Origin: Loripinus fragilis | Taxonomy: Eukaryota > Mollusca > Bivalvia > Lucinida > Lucinidae | DNA: 64,000 nt | Reading direction: 5' to 3' | NCBI GenBank assembly: GCA_964019695.1 | Contig: OZ026525.1 | Span: 70,043,753-70,107,752, forward strand | Shown here: piece by piece, positions 46,601 to 60,000 of the stretch | Position numbering within the stretch: the stretch's first letter is position 1 | How the letters are laid out: each line of letters opens with the position of its first letter | Translations under genes and position numbers: made by a program | The notes under the pieces: model-generated | What the model saw: the letters and a program-made list of their open reading frames with translations, nothing else | Told to the model about the DNA's origin: nothing | The model's database searches: none

Positions 46601-49600
46601 AATCAATTTTTGTGTCTTTGCTGGAATATTCCCATGAAAAACATATTATTTCTGTTGCAAAGGGATCCTTTTTTTTAACTGCTACTTATGGCGAAATATA
46701 GGTAGGTACTTTTTGTTTCTCCACAAAGTCTTGACTCGCAACTCCTCGTATTAATGTCTGTAAAAGTAAAAAAAAAACAACGTCAACTTACCTCAATCCA
46801 TTTTATCACTACGTGTGTGTTTGCATCTAATCTGTGCTGTAAAAAATAATGTTGTGTGTGATGAAGGCGAGAAAATGTTTTTGTATGAACATTTTTGCTC
46901 AATAATACAATAGTGATTCCGGGCCTGATAGCGCAATCAGTAGCGAGTCAGATTGCAGATGCAGGAGTTGTGAGTTTGATTTCCGCCCAGTCTTACACTT
47001 TCATGGAGATTGATCATGAATTTTTTCTACGGTCATTCTCCTTCCGCTGATTTGGGAAGGGTTGGTGTCAGTTACAATAGAAAGGATGCGCATGAAGTAC
47101 TGGTTAACAGCTTAGTTAAGCTTGCCTATGAAAAAGTGTGGTTAGGTTAACTGACTGTCTGACATGACCATAGCTGTTGACTGGGATGTAAAACCACAAA
47201 CCAAACAAAGTCTGGTCTCTTTTATTCGCTTACTCCCCAATCAGTGGAACAAAGTATTGTAGCTTATTTTTCAAATATAAAGAGCAGCCATTTGTTATTT
47301 CTTCAAAAAGCAGTTTGTTATAGTTTTAAAGAACTTATGTTGTTTTCAAAAATTCATGTTCGCATCAGCACTTGGACATACTAACTCTTTCCTTGCTAGC
47401 GGTGACTTTCATTTCTGCTGATGACCTTTGCAAACAGCTTGGGCCCAGATCAAGACCAACAGAATGTCCGTCCTGATCTGCATCCAAACTGTTTGACACT
47501 CCGATAGTGTTCCTGAACTAATTTTTTGACAAAGCTTATTTTAAAAAAAAATCAGCAGATCACAACAATAGCATAAAAATTACCAAGCATGCAAACTTTG
47601 CAGTTTTAAAGCGGCAATCACGACTGCAGCAGGCGACAAATTTTGTGACATCTTTCCTTATGTATGAAAAAATTAAGGTATGATATTTCATGAGAATCGT
47701 CTGCCAGCAGACGATTTTCATGAAATATCATGCCTTATTTGTTATTTTGAAAAAAAACAGCAAAATTTGAAATTGTCGTCTGCTACAAATTATAGGTGGC
47801 GCTTTATGTTCCTTATTTCAGGTATATCTGTGATAAATGTGACTTCATGACCAAAAGCAGTCAAGATCTTGAAAGACACAAGAATGCCCACGATGGTAGG
47901 TACAACTAGGGCTGGCTAATCAAAGCCAAAATGCTAATCGATAATCGGTCCTTGCATTTCGATATATAACCGATTAGTAATCACTCAAACTTGACAGAGA
48001 GTCTCGGAACGTTTTGACAACTCTTTCATGATCAATGACATTGATTTCCCCATCATTTCGCAAAACAACATTAAGTAGCACGAGTAATGTATTCAAAAGA
48101 TAATAGGTTTCAAAACAAGTCGTCATCCACTCTGTTGGAAGAAAATTGACTTGCTTATTGGCAAAGTCTGTAATTAAACTTGCAGTCGGCCATTGTTGTT
48201 GTCAACTTCATGTTGTGTGACGTCAAATAGGGCTGGCATGATTAATCGAAATATCGTAAATCGGTCGATATACAAAAGAAAAATGATTAAAGGAGTAAAG
48301 GAAGTCAAGTATGCATGACACGAACACCTTTGTGTAAAATAAGACCCGCTGTAAAAGTCGATAAAATTGAAAGCTTCTAAACTCAAATTTAACCGTGGAG
48401 AAAAACAACTTTCATGCTAGATTATTCATCTGATGAAAATTTGTGTGATTGGGTACTAAGGGCAAGTATAACTTTTTGTAACAATCAGTTGTTGAGTTAG
48501 CCTGCAGAGTATGTTTTAGTACTATGTTACAGAAATTTACACACATCTACTGTTTACGACAATGCACTTCCCGGCACTTCCGGTCAAACAAAGCATAATA
48601 CGAGGCAATTACGCTTGGATTTTAATTGAATAAATAAACAGAACATCCATTTAAAGTAACTGATTTTTGAATTTTCATATCGTTAATCGTTTTTCTTTTG
48701 CATATCTACTGATTTACGATATTTCGATTAATCATGCCAGCCCTACATGCAACACGGATCAAATTAAAGATTTTAAATCACTAATACTAACCCTTAAAGC
48801 GCCAATCACAACTGCAGCAGACTACAAATTTTGAGACATCTTTTCAAATTTTCGAAAAAAATAAGGTATTGTATTTTATGAGAATTGTCTGCCAGCAGAC
48901 AATTCTCATGAAAAATCATGCCTTATTGTTATTTTTGAAAAAGCGTAAAAAATTGAAATTGCCATCTGCTGCAAATTATAGGTGACACTTTATGGGCTAA
49001 AAACTGTAATTGATTTGTTTTCTCACTTGCTTTAGGTGTTTACCAGGCCCTGTAGCGCATTCTGTAATGAGTCCGACTGCAGATCCAGGGGTCACTAGTT
49101 CGATCTCAGCCTGGTCCCATACTTTTGTGGAGATTTATCATGAAATAATTTCTACGGTCATTCTCCTTCCGCTGATTCAAGAGTTACAAGTGAAAGTATA
49201 CGCACGAAGTACTGGTTATTGATTAGCCAAGCTTGCCCTGGAAAAAAGTGTGGTTAGGTGAACTGAATGTCTCTCCATGACTTTAGCTGTTGACTGGCAT
49301 GTAAAACCTCAAACCAAACAAAAAATGCTCAAGGTGTTGGTAAAATGTGTTCGTTTCATTTAGACTGCGTTCAAAAACATTCACTCAGGCGCACATAAAA
49401 CTTGGAAATGGAACTTATTTACCAATCAGAGAGGAACACAGGGTGGGTCCTTATCATGCAGATGGCTTCTACAGTGTTGAACCTGGTCTGGGTCCACATG
49501 TAGTAGGCAGAGTGAATAAAATACTCCTATACTACCATGTTCAATAATACCAACATTGGCTAGAAGAGACTGCTTAGCAACCGTAACATCAACAGATGTA

Positions 49601-52600
49601 AAAAATGTCAAAAGTACTGGTCAGCTCCATTCACTATAATGGGTCTAAAATGTGTTTGGATCATGGCAGTCATTTTTTAACCCGTATAAGCCTAACATCC
49701 TTTTTATGGGACATTGGCAAACAGTGCAAAACCAGATCAGACGCAGCAAAATGCGGCATCTGATCAGGTTTTCCACTGTTTGCTTACAGAAGTTCCTTTT
49801 AAGATTTGAATAAAAAGGACCTTAAAATTGAAAACAGGTTTGTCCTATAGATAAGAGTGGGAAAATACTAGAAAATACATTCGGCATAAATGGGTTAATA
49901 AGATAGTCTTGGGTAGCGGTACTCGTCCAGTACAAATGCTTAAAGTTTTATAAAGCAGTCTAAGGGCGGATTGACCTTGATTAACCCTTTCCCCGCAATT
50001 CATGACGGCCAACGTCTGCTCCCTCATCTACTTATGCGGGAGCACAGTGGCTCAGTGGTAGAGTGCTTGACTCAAGACCAAGAGGCCGCGGGTTTGAGCC
50101 TCACCGGCGTCACTGCGTTGTGGTCCTTGAGCAAGACATATTTATCGTAGCTTAGTACTGGTTCAACCCAGGAAGACCCGTCCCTGTCTAACTGAAAGAT
50201 TAATGATGGGACGTAAAGAATCAAATCAAACAAACAAATCTGCTTATGCCCTTTTAGACTTCGAGCTAAAAAAGGTCCTGCTCCCCCCCCCTAGGGAATT
50301 TTGCAGACATATCCTATCTTGAAGAAAATTTCAAGCCGCATCTTTTAAGAGATGTTTGCACTCTGTGCTCCGGGGCGTTAGTCTCTGACAGCCTGTTACA
50401 TATGTTACTGTAACAAACTAAGAAAAAAATCAAAATGAAAGTTTGAGCTACAGATAGAAGACATTAAACCATCTAATTATTCAAATTTCTTATGTAGTTT
50501 GCAAGCTGGATGCCTAAGCTACATAAAAGCAGCATTTTAAACAAAATTACAGCCTTCAATGGTGTTATATGCGTTACATAGATTAAATTTCCCTTTGAAA
50601 GTTGAAATCGTGACTAACATCATTCATTTTACAGACAATTTGTGCATTTGTACAAGTGTTTTTAATCTTAGTTTACTAAAATACTCATTTGACTAATAGA
50701 AAAAACAAATTTTGCTTTTCTATCTCAAATACATTGTTTTATATGAGCTATTAAACAACCCTACCCCCAATTTGAAGTACCCAATTTTGGTATCTATTAT
50801 TGAAGAAAAATATATGAAAATATTTGACGCTCGTGGATATCTTACATTTTTGGCACTGTCTTGCTAATGCAATAAAGAATCATACATTTGCAAGTTTGAC
50901 ATCAGGATCAGAGCACTTATTAAAGTATGTAACGTATGTTACATGGCATAATGAATGAGCTAGGAAATTTTCTTGGAAGTAAGAGATGATATTTCATAAA
51001 AATACCTTTTTTCACATGTTTTCCTATTAATCTCTAGCCTCTGGTGCCTTAGTCTTAGTAATTACAGTCATTGCTGATAACAAGCCCATGGAATTGTGTT
51101 ACCTATGTTTTATATAACCTTTTTAATCACATATTTCCTTATGCCTATAATATTAAGATGTATAGACATATACATAGAAAATAACAGTTCTCATTTAAAT
51201 GACACAATTCAATAAATATTCCTATTAAATAAAATTATTCATAAACAATCTTTATTCAAGTCACCCTCACAATGTCTATCATTGTGTCTGCTTCTATGGC
51301 AAAATAATCACCCATTTCATCACAACCAGTAGAATCATGGCATTGTATTAGGACTGCAAACTGAGTACAACCCTGTTACTCTCCACCCCTTTGGGAATTG
51401 TGCAGACATATCCTACCTTAAAGAACAATTCAAGCTGCATCAAATAAGAGATGTTTGCACTCTATTAACTAGGGATTTAGCCTGCAATGGTATGATACGT
51501 ATGTTACCATATCAATCTTAGAATAAATGAATTGAAAATAGTAAGTGAGTATGATCAGGAAATACCACAATCAAAAACTGCAGACAACCCGGTGGCAACG
51601 CGAGGAAGAGCCGCTCAACCACCACGAGACACCAGGAAGACAAACTAAGCAAAGCAATCAGCTCTCTCTTCCCCACCAAGATGACCGCAACACTAGAATG
51701 GACACAAAGTAAGGTACAACAAAACATAGAACAATTACAGACTCCCAAAGTCTGAGAAACAGAAAGAAGACATAAAACTATCTATTTATTTGAATTATTC
51801 ATGTAGTTTGCATGCTGAATACCTTTGATACATAAGAAAAGATTTTTAACAAATATACAGTTTCCTCTGGTGTTATATGTGTTACATTAATTAAGATTAC
51901 ATTTTTTAAATTGGTAATTGTGACAAACATCACTTATAAGCATTTCATGTGATCCTCCTCTTTTGCCATCAAAAGACTTAATTTTCTTTGTATGTGTGGC
52001 CAGTGCCAGCGTCAAACAACTTGACTCAGCCAAACTTGAATCAACTCAGCCAAACTTGAATCCTTAGCATTCTTCAAAAGCAGAAACAGCATGTCAGTGT
52101 CATGGGATCAAACACCTGATTAAATATGGGTTTAATGCCATTTCACATATATGCATACAATGGAGTATGACTCTGGTATATATCTCTTCCTGTGAAGTGG
52201 CAAGAGCAATCTAACTGCAGCTGCATCTGCATCCGTGCTAGTCAAATGATAACTTTGATCTGATTTTGCCAAATCTATGTCTCTACCGTGTACCTCTAAG
52301 AATACTTTAAGATTTCTGACATTGGTCAAACAGAAATTTGATAGGCTGTTTTTTTTTGCATCATTTGCCAAGGAACCTGTCCAGTCTTTTGGTGCTTAAG
52401 TCCTCAGGTCTTAGATCAATAGTATTTTGCTGCGCCCAAAGAACTTTATAAGTTTTCTTCAGTTACAATGTTGACTCTTGATGGTTTTGGCAGACCCTCT
52501 GAAACAATTTTGGTTACACCTTGAAAGTTATCTGGTATAAGAGAAAGGATATGAAGTTGGACATTGCCATCAATTATGTTTGCAGTAGGTTGTTTTTTGA

Positions 52601-55600
52601 TGTTAGTACATTGAAGCATGTCTAAAAATAATGTAAAACTTATGATTTCTCAGTTTTTGCAGCCATATCATTAGCTGTTGCATTCAAAAGAAGGAAAGTG
52701 GACTATAGGTAGAAAGGGATAACCAGTAGTTCTATATTATGCTGTATGGAAGATTTATACAGAGTAAACAAGTTGATAAGGTGCCTCATTTCATGATCCA
52801 TTGAAAACACTGAAATTGAAAACACTTGCCTCTGACTGTGTAATCAAAAAGGATGTCACGACAATGCCCTTGCTCATTATGACAAGTTATATATGTTACA
52901 TCCTTTAATAAGCGCTCTTATCTTAGAAACTTAATGAATCATTGAATTGAAAGGGTCTATTTGCGCTCTGTTCATCCTGCATTTCATTGCTTTACCTGCT
53001 GTGATACATCTAGTTCGTTTATCTGAAGGGAAAGAGTTACCTCGGTTTCAGCACTTCAGAAGTACTAAGACTTCAAATAAGTTTTTGAATGCTTGGGGAA
53101 AGATAATAAGTACAGAGACATTATTAGATGAAAATATGTGGATTGCATGTATGGAAAGGCTACATTTATAAAAGTTAACCAGCTAAGATATGATTCTTTA
53201 TCACAGAAATATCAAGGAACATCAGTCCAGGTACTCATTGCTCTTAATGGCATAGTTTTCCTCCTTGTAAAGCTTTAGTCTTTCTCCTACTTGCAGAGTA
53301 TCACTTGAAACACATACTCAAAGAGCCAACTATTAGGAATTCATATCAGTTTCCAAATGTTCCAAGCCATAAATGGCAAAATATCTTTTCTATTTGTGGC
53401 TCTATATTTAGCATTATATGCACCGTATTAGGAAATGTGTCCAAAAGGTCATTGATAACACCTGTAAAAACAGTCCATGGGCTTGATAATCAGAAATGAA
53501 TATAATTTCTAGTGTTTTGGCACCAAAGACGTATAAGTACACATTGAGTGTCCTGATCTTAAACTTAATGACATCTTGCAGATATATGAGCAAGACAGAC
53601 TAAGAAAATGAAAAATATCCACATGCTGTAATCGCTTTCATGTGTTTTACTTAAACGGTAATAACGAAATTCGTTTCTCTGTAAAACTGGGAGTAGGGCT
53701 GTGTATTAGCTCCTATAAGACAATATATTTAAGATAGAAAAGCAAACTTGGTTTTTCCTATTCATCAATTGAGTATATGTTTGTAAAATCTAATAAAACA
53801 GTTTGAAACAAAGTCATAGAAGTTGTTTAACTAAATGACGATAGCCACAATTATAGCTTTTAAACTATAATTAGGTTCATGTAACGCACATAACACCACA
53901 GTTAGCCGTAAATATGTTAAACAGTTTCCATATGTAGTAAAGACATCCAGTATAAAGACTATAAGAATGTCAATTTATTAGATAATTTTAAAGTTTTCTT
54001 TTAGTAGCTCAAACATTCAAATTTCTTATTCTCAAATTGATATAGTAACATATGTAACAAGCTGTTACAGGCTAACGCCCCAACTTACAGAGTGCAAACA
54101 TTTCTTATTAAATGCACCTTGAATGGTTACATAAGATGTAATTTGTCTGCAGAATTCCAAAGGGGATGAGGATGGAGCAGGCCCTTACTCAGCTTGATGT
54201 CAAAATACTGTTTGATGATTTTACTTATCACGCTAACATATGTAACGCTCTCTAATCTTTAAAACTTGATGACAACTAGCAGATATATAAGTCTTTATCA
54301 TACGAGCCAGCTTAAAATCCATAAACAATGTAAAATATCCAACAGCTGCAAGTTTTTTCACAATTTTAGCTCAAAACTTCCAAACTACATTTCCTTTATT
54401 TGATATAGTAACGCATGTAACACGCTGTTTCAGACTAACGCCCCAACATAGAGAGTGCAAACATCCTTTATTTGATTCAGCTTGAGTTGTACTATAAGAA
54501 GGAATATGTCTGCAAAATTCCCTCGAGGAGATTAAAACATTTTTAGGCATATCTTACGTAAAGACAATGAGCTTGCCCATTTATTACATAAGGTAACATA
54601 TGTTACAGCCTCTGATATTAAAAATTTTGCAACAAACTTGCAGATTTATGAGTCTTTTCATATAAGCAAATAAATCCCAAACAATGAAACACATTCATCA
54701 ACTGCAAATATTTTTTTAACTATTTTTACTTTAGTTTTAATACCAAACATTTCACCTTAAAACTGGGTAGGGGTAGGGTTGTTTAATTGCTTATTCCAGA
54801 AAAAATATTCAAGCTAGGGAAACAAACTTTAATTTTTCTGTTAGCCAATTGCATCAGCTAGTCAGACATGGTTAAAAACATTTTGCAAAACACACAGAGA
54901 GATTGTGAATGTAAATGATGTTAGCCACACTTGCAAATTTTAATGGGTTATCTGATTTATGTAACGCATATGACACCTTAGGAAGCCGCAATTTTGTTCA
55001 AATGGCTGTCATATGTAGTTAAGATATCCAGTATGCAGACTATATGAATGATTTTTAAAAATACATATTTTAATGTCTTAATTTTGTAGCCCAAACTTTC
55101 AATTTACTTTTTCTTAGTTTAATTAAGTAACGTATGTTACAGGCTCTTACAGACTAACGCCCCGGAGCACAGAGTGCAAACATCTCTTAAAAGACTCGGC
55201 TTTCAATTCTCTACAAGATAAGATATGTCTGCAAAATTCCCTAGGGGGGGGGAGCAAACCCATTCTCAGCCATCCGTCTATTTGGAAGCCTATATTCAAT
55301 ACAATATGGACCAAGATCAGACTGCTCCCCAGTCTGATCAGAGTTCATAATGTTTGTTACCATGGTAAAAGTAATTCTGGAGTGCATTGGAATTTATGCA
55401 GCAGACATATATAGGAAGCAGGCAACATTTTCAGGATCAAAAAGGGTTTAATAGATTAGTGGAGAAGCTCTAGTTATCACATGACGTCGCGTCTGGGAGT
55501 GATATAACACTGTGCAATAAAATTGATAAACAACTAGTGGTTTACAGATTCCGTAATGCTCATAATGACGTCCATTATAATGTTGCGTTCAAGGTGGCAT

Positions 55601-57049
55601 AATTTTGACGCTTTCTCGCCAAAAAATGTGATTTAAAATTCATTTTAATGTCTTGTGATAAATAGAATCTAACATTCTTGCTCCTGTTTTATTGAATTTA
55701 TCAAACTTCTTGCGAAAAAGCGATAAAATGCTCGGCAAGCCTCATATTTTATCGCTTTTCCCCAACTTGTTTAATAAATTTAATAAAACATGAGCACTCA
55801 TGTAAGATCCTCTATTTATAAGTGTGATGACTATGTCAAGAAAAGGAAATAATTTGAGCATAAAATATTAGTTATCATATGATGTTACGTCTGGGAGTGA
55901 AATAATGCCATGCAATAAAATTGATAAACCACTGGTGGTTTACACAGAATGATGGTAAAAGTTATGACGTCCATAACAACGTTGCATACATGATGACAAA
56001 ATTATCATGTTTTTACGCCAGAAATGAGAAATTTAAACTACTCTTTATGTAATATGATAAATAGAATCTAACATTCATGCTCTTGTATTACTGAATTTAT
56101 TTAACTCGTTGAGAAAAAGAGATCAAATGCTCAGCAAGCCTCACATTTTATCTCTTCCCCAACTCGCTTAATAAAATCAATAAAACATGAGTACTCATGT
56201 AAGATCCTCTATTTTCTTACCCATCAGTTGAAACATGTGTTTTGGGTGCTCAAAATGTGCTCGAGACGGTTCTGTTGAGTACCCACCACATATGTTTTAG
56301 TTGAGAAATAAGAATAAGATTTAATAGTTGGTACAAAGAGAAAAAAATAATTTTTTGCTGTACAAACTAATACAAGATTTACCCTAATGTTCTATTACAC
56401 TCTTATCTTTTTTTATATATTTTTTGTGAATTGAAGGTATAAAACAGTTTGAATGCCAGATCTGCCAGAAGACCTGTACAACAAAAAGTGAACTTAACAG
56501 ACATCTGAAATATCATGGAGGTGAGTGAACTTTGCATGCTGGGTAAAATTTGCATTTTTTTTGTTGTAGTCTGCTGGTGTGTTGTTTTTTTTTTCAAAAT
56601 TTTTTTTTTTCAAAAGTATCTTTCAGGATACCATCAGAATGTCAAACTGTTTGGACCCAGATCAAGACCGAGAGAACGTCGGTCCTGACCTGGGTCCAAA
56701 CTGCATACAAGGTTTACCAGCAGGCGACAAAAATGGCATCTGAAATACCATGGAGGTGACTTAATTTTGCATTCTTTTTGGTCGTCTGTTGGTTTTTTCA
56801 AAATTAGCTTTTTCAAAAATATCTTTCGGGAATACCATCATCGTGTCAATCAGTTTATATCCATAGCAGGCAGGACATTTTATTTGGCCTGATTTGGGTC
56901 CAAACCATTTGCAAGGTTTATCAGCAGACGACCAGGGATCAAGCTAGGGGGCGACCAGGGTGAAATAGTCGCCCTAGGGGCCGAAATTTTGCCCTAAATG
57001 GGACCCAGGGAGAAGTGGGAGTCTCCCTTGAAAAAAAAAAAAAAAAAAA

Positions 57050-57085
<36 letters not shown>

Positions 57086-60000
57086 GGAGACTTATTTTCA
57101 TCCTGTCACCACAAAAATGCAAGCTGTGGTGACATTATCAGACAGTCTACTACCACTGCATCGTGTTTCTCCTTCAATTAAATGGCAATAGTATGTGTAA
57201 TGGCTAATTTGCTTTTAAATTGACAGAAAATGCCGTAATTTTGCGCTATAACTTCTCCCTATCTGACTGTCACTTCTCCCTAATTTTCCTGCAGGGAGAA
57301 GTCACTTCTCCCTAAAATTCTGGACCAGCTTAGTCCCTGACGACAAAAGAGGCATCTGAAATACCATGGAGTTGAGTTAATTCTTTGCATACTGGGTAGT
57401 TTCGCATATTTTTTTGTCGTGTTCTGAGGGTTTTTTTTACAAAAATAACTTTATCGAAAATATCTATCAGGAATACCATCAGTGTGTCAAACAGTTTGGA
57501 TCCAGAGCAGACGAGACATTTTGTCTGGCCTGATCTGGGTCCAAACCGTTTGCAAGGTTTATTAGCAGACGACAAAAGAGACATGCTTTGCATGCTGGGT
57601 TATTTTGCATGCTTTTGTTGTCGTCTGCTGATTTTTTTCTTCAAAATAACTTTTATCAAAAATACCTTTCTGGAACACCATCAGAATGTCAAATGGTTTG
57701 GATCCAGATCAGGTCCAAACTGTTTGCAAGGTTTATCAGCAGACGACAAAAGAGGCATCTGAAGTATCATGGAGATGAGTTAACGCTTTGCATGCTGGGT
57801 AATATTGCATGCTTTTTTGTTGTCTGCTAAGGTTTTTTTTTACAAAATTAACTTGTATCGAAAATATCTTTCAGGAAAACCATCAGACTGTCAAATGGTT
57901 TGGATCCAGATCAGGCATGACATTTTGTCTGGCCTGATCTGGGTCCAACTTTTTGCAAGGATTGTTGTACATGTCATACACATCTTAAATGCCATCCAGT
58001 AATAGCTTATAATTGTTACAAATATCATTCAGGTGGGCCATGAATATACAGTTAAACCTGTCTTAAGCGGCCACTCACAAATAGAAAAAACAAAGTTCTT
58101 AAGGACAAATGGTTACTTAATGAAGGTCTAAAGTATTGCAGAGTGCTCTCTTGGAGCATTCTGCAATACTTTTGACCTGCATTATGTGATAATCGGTCTT
58201 GAAAACCAATTTTGATTTGTTTTGGGTTTTTTTGAGTGGCTGCTTAAGACAGGTTTTACAGTACCATGGTCATCTACACCATGAGATGGAGGTATTCTTC
58301 AATCCAGTAGGGACTTTATGTATTGCATAGCATTACGACATGACTTTATTTTCAGAATTTTTGTAAAATTCCATTTCAGAAAAGACCTACTTATGTACGT
58401 TTGATGACTGCAAGTACGCATGTGTGGATGCGCCAGGATTACGAAAACATATACAGCTTATGCATACACACAAGGTATTGCCAAATTATTATATGGCTAT
58501 GTCACAGGGTCTAGGTATATATAAATACACTTCTACTTCTCCCTTCTACCGGGCCGCGTAGCGCAGTCGGTAACGTGTCTGGCTACAGATGCGTGTCTGA
58601 CTGCAGATCCAGGGGTCGCGAGTTCGATCCCGGCCTGGTACCATACTTTCGTGGAGATTGATCATGTAATAATTTCTACGGTCATTCTCCTCCTTCCGCT
58701 GATTTATTCAAGAAGGGTTGTTGTCAGTTACAAGCGAAAGTATGTGCACAAATTACTGGTTAACCGCTTGCTCAAGCCTGCCCAGGAAAAAGTGTGGTTA
58801 AGTGAACTGACCGTCCCGCAATGACCATAGCTGTTGACATGGGACGTAAAGCAACAAAAACAAACAAACAAAAACTTCTCCCTTCTGGTTGTATACATTA
58901 ACATGGGACAGTCCATTGTACATGTCTAGGGGTGTCAGGTAATACTTTTGAAAAAAAAAAAAACATTGTTTTATTTTGTCTGTAGATATTTTTTTAGCTT
59001 TGAATACAAACAGTGTAGACCTGATGAAATGCAGCATTATGCTGCATTTCATCCTGGTCTTCACTGTTTGCAAAAGTACTCGTTTAGAGGTTTTCCGAAT
59101 GCAAAGGGTTTATAATAAAATCTTGAAAATTTGAAATCGGATTTTTCTAAATAATTGCTAATTGAAATAAATTTCGCACACAATGCATTCAGAGAAATGT
59201 CTCCCTTTACCATATTTCTTCTTGCAGAATTAATTACTAACCATAGATCGACCTCAACGCGAGAATACCTGTCTTCAAGGTTTCCAACAAAGTGAGACTC
59301 ATACCAGTCTCCTCAGCTACGGAGACTAGCTAAAAATGAAATTTCCCTTGTAGCAAGTTAAGATATGATACTTTCAAAAAAAAAAAACGAATAACAAAAG
59401 TGCTAATCAGTCTGTGTGGATGCGCAGGCTTGGCTGCACCTTTTGTTGTTCGCAAACCACAAAGACAGGTTTTCTCATGTTGAGGTCCAGATTATAACCA
59501 AACATCTACTTACAGAATTACAAACAATAAATATTAACCATACATCTATTTGCACAATTACAAACATTAAATATTAAGCATACATCTATTTGCAGAATTA
59601 CAAACATTAAATATTAACCATACATCTATTTGCAGAATTACAAACATTAAATATTAACCATACATCTATTTGCAGAATTACAAACAATAAATATTATCCA
59701 TACATCTACTTGCAGAATTACAAACAATAAATATTATCCATACATCTACATTCAGAATTACAAACAATAAACATTAACTATACATCTACTTGCAGAATTA
59801 CAATTGTAAATATTAACTATTTACTTCTACTGTCAGAAAGAATAACAAATATACATGTATGTAAACCATACTTCTACTTTAATACAGAATTTAGAATTAC
59901 ATGCCTTATATATGGTGTATTCACCATACTTCTACTTGCAGTATTGCAATAACAATATTAACTATATACTTCTTACAGAATAACAAAGCGTACATATATG

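Larger units (their letters stand above)
50262..55271. mobile_element. ~5 kb nested element with long inverted arms and GTAACRYATGTTAC sites
   Basis: The left arm (from GCTCCCCCCCCCTAGGGAATT at 50280) and the right arm (its reverse complement ending 55255) match over roughly 500-550 bp. Inner copies of the arm lie at ~51355-51945 (left orientation), ~53640-54200 and ~54220-54545 (right orientation), so one copy sits inside another. Near-palindromes of the form GTAACRYATGTTAC recur in every arm (for example 50400, 50930, 51500, 54050, 54410, 54595, 55128). No target duplication could be fixed. The superfamily is unknown. Confidence 0.75.

Noticed and set aside
52132..52371. 79-codon minus ORF as an intact gene
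   Set aside because: It is only one in-frame stretch of a decayed, frameshifted gene fragment.
58549..58640. Functional tRNA gene
   Set aside because: A and B boxes are present but no acceptor-stem pairing is evident and the body matches other dispersed SINE copies.
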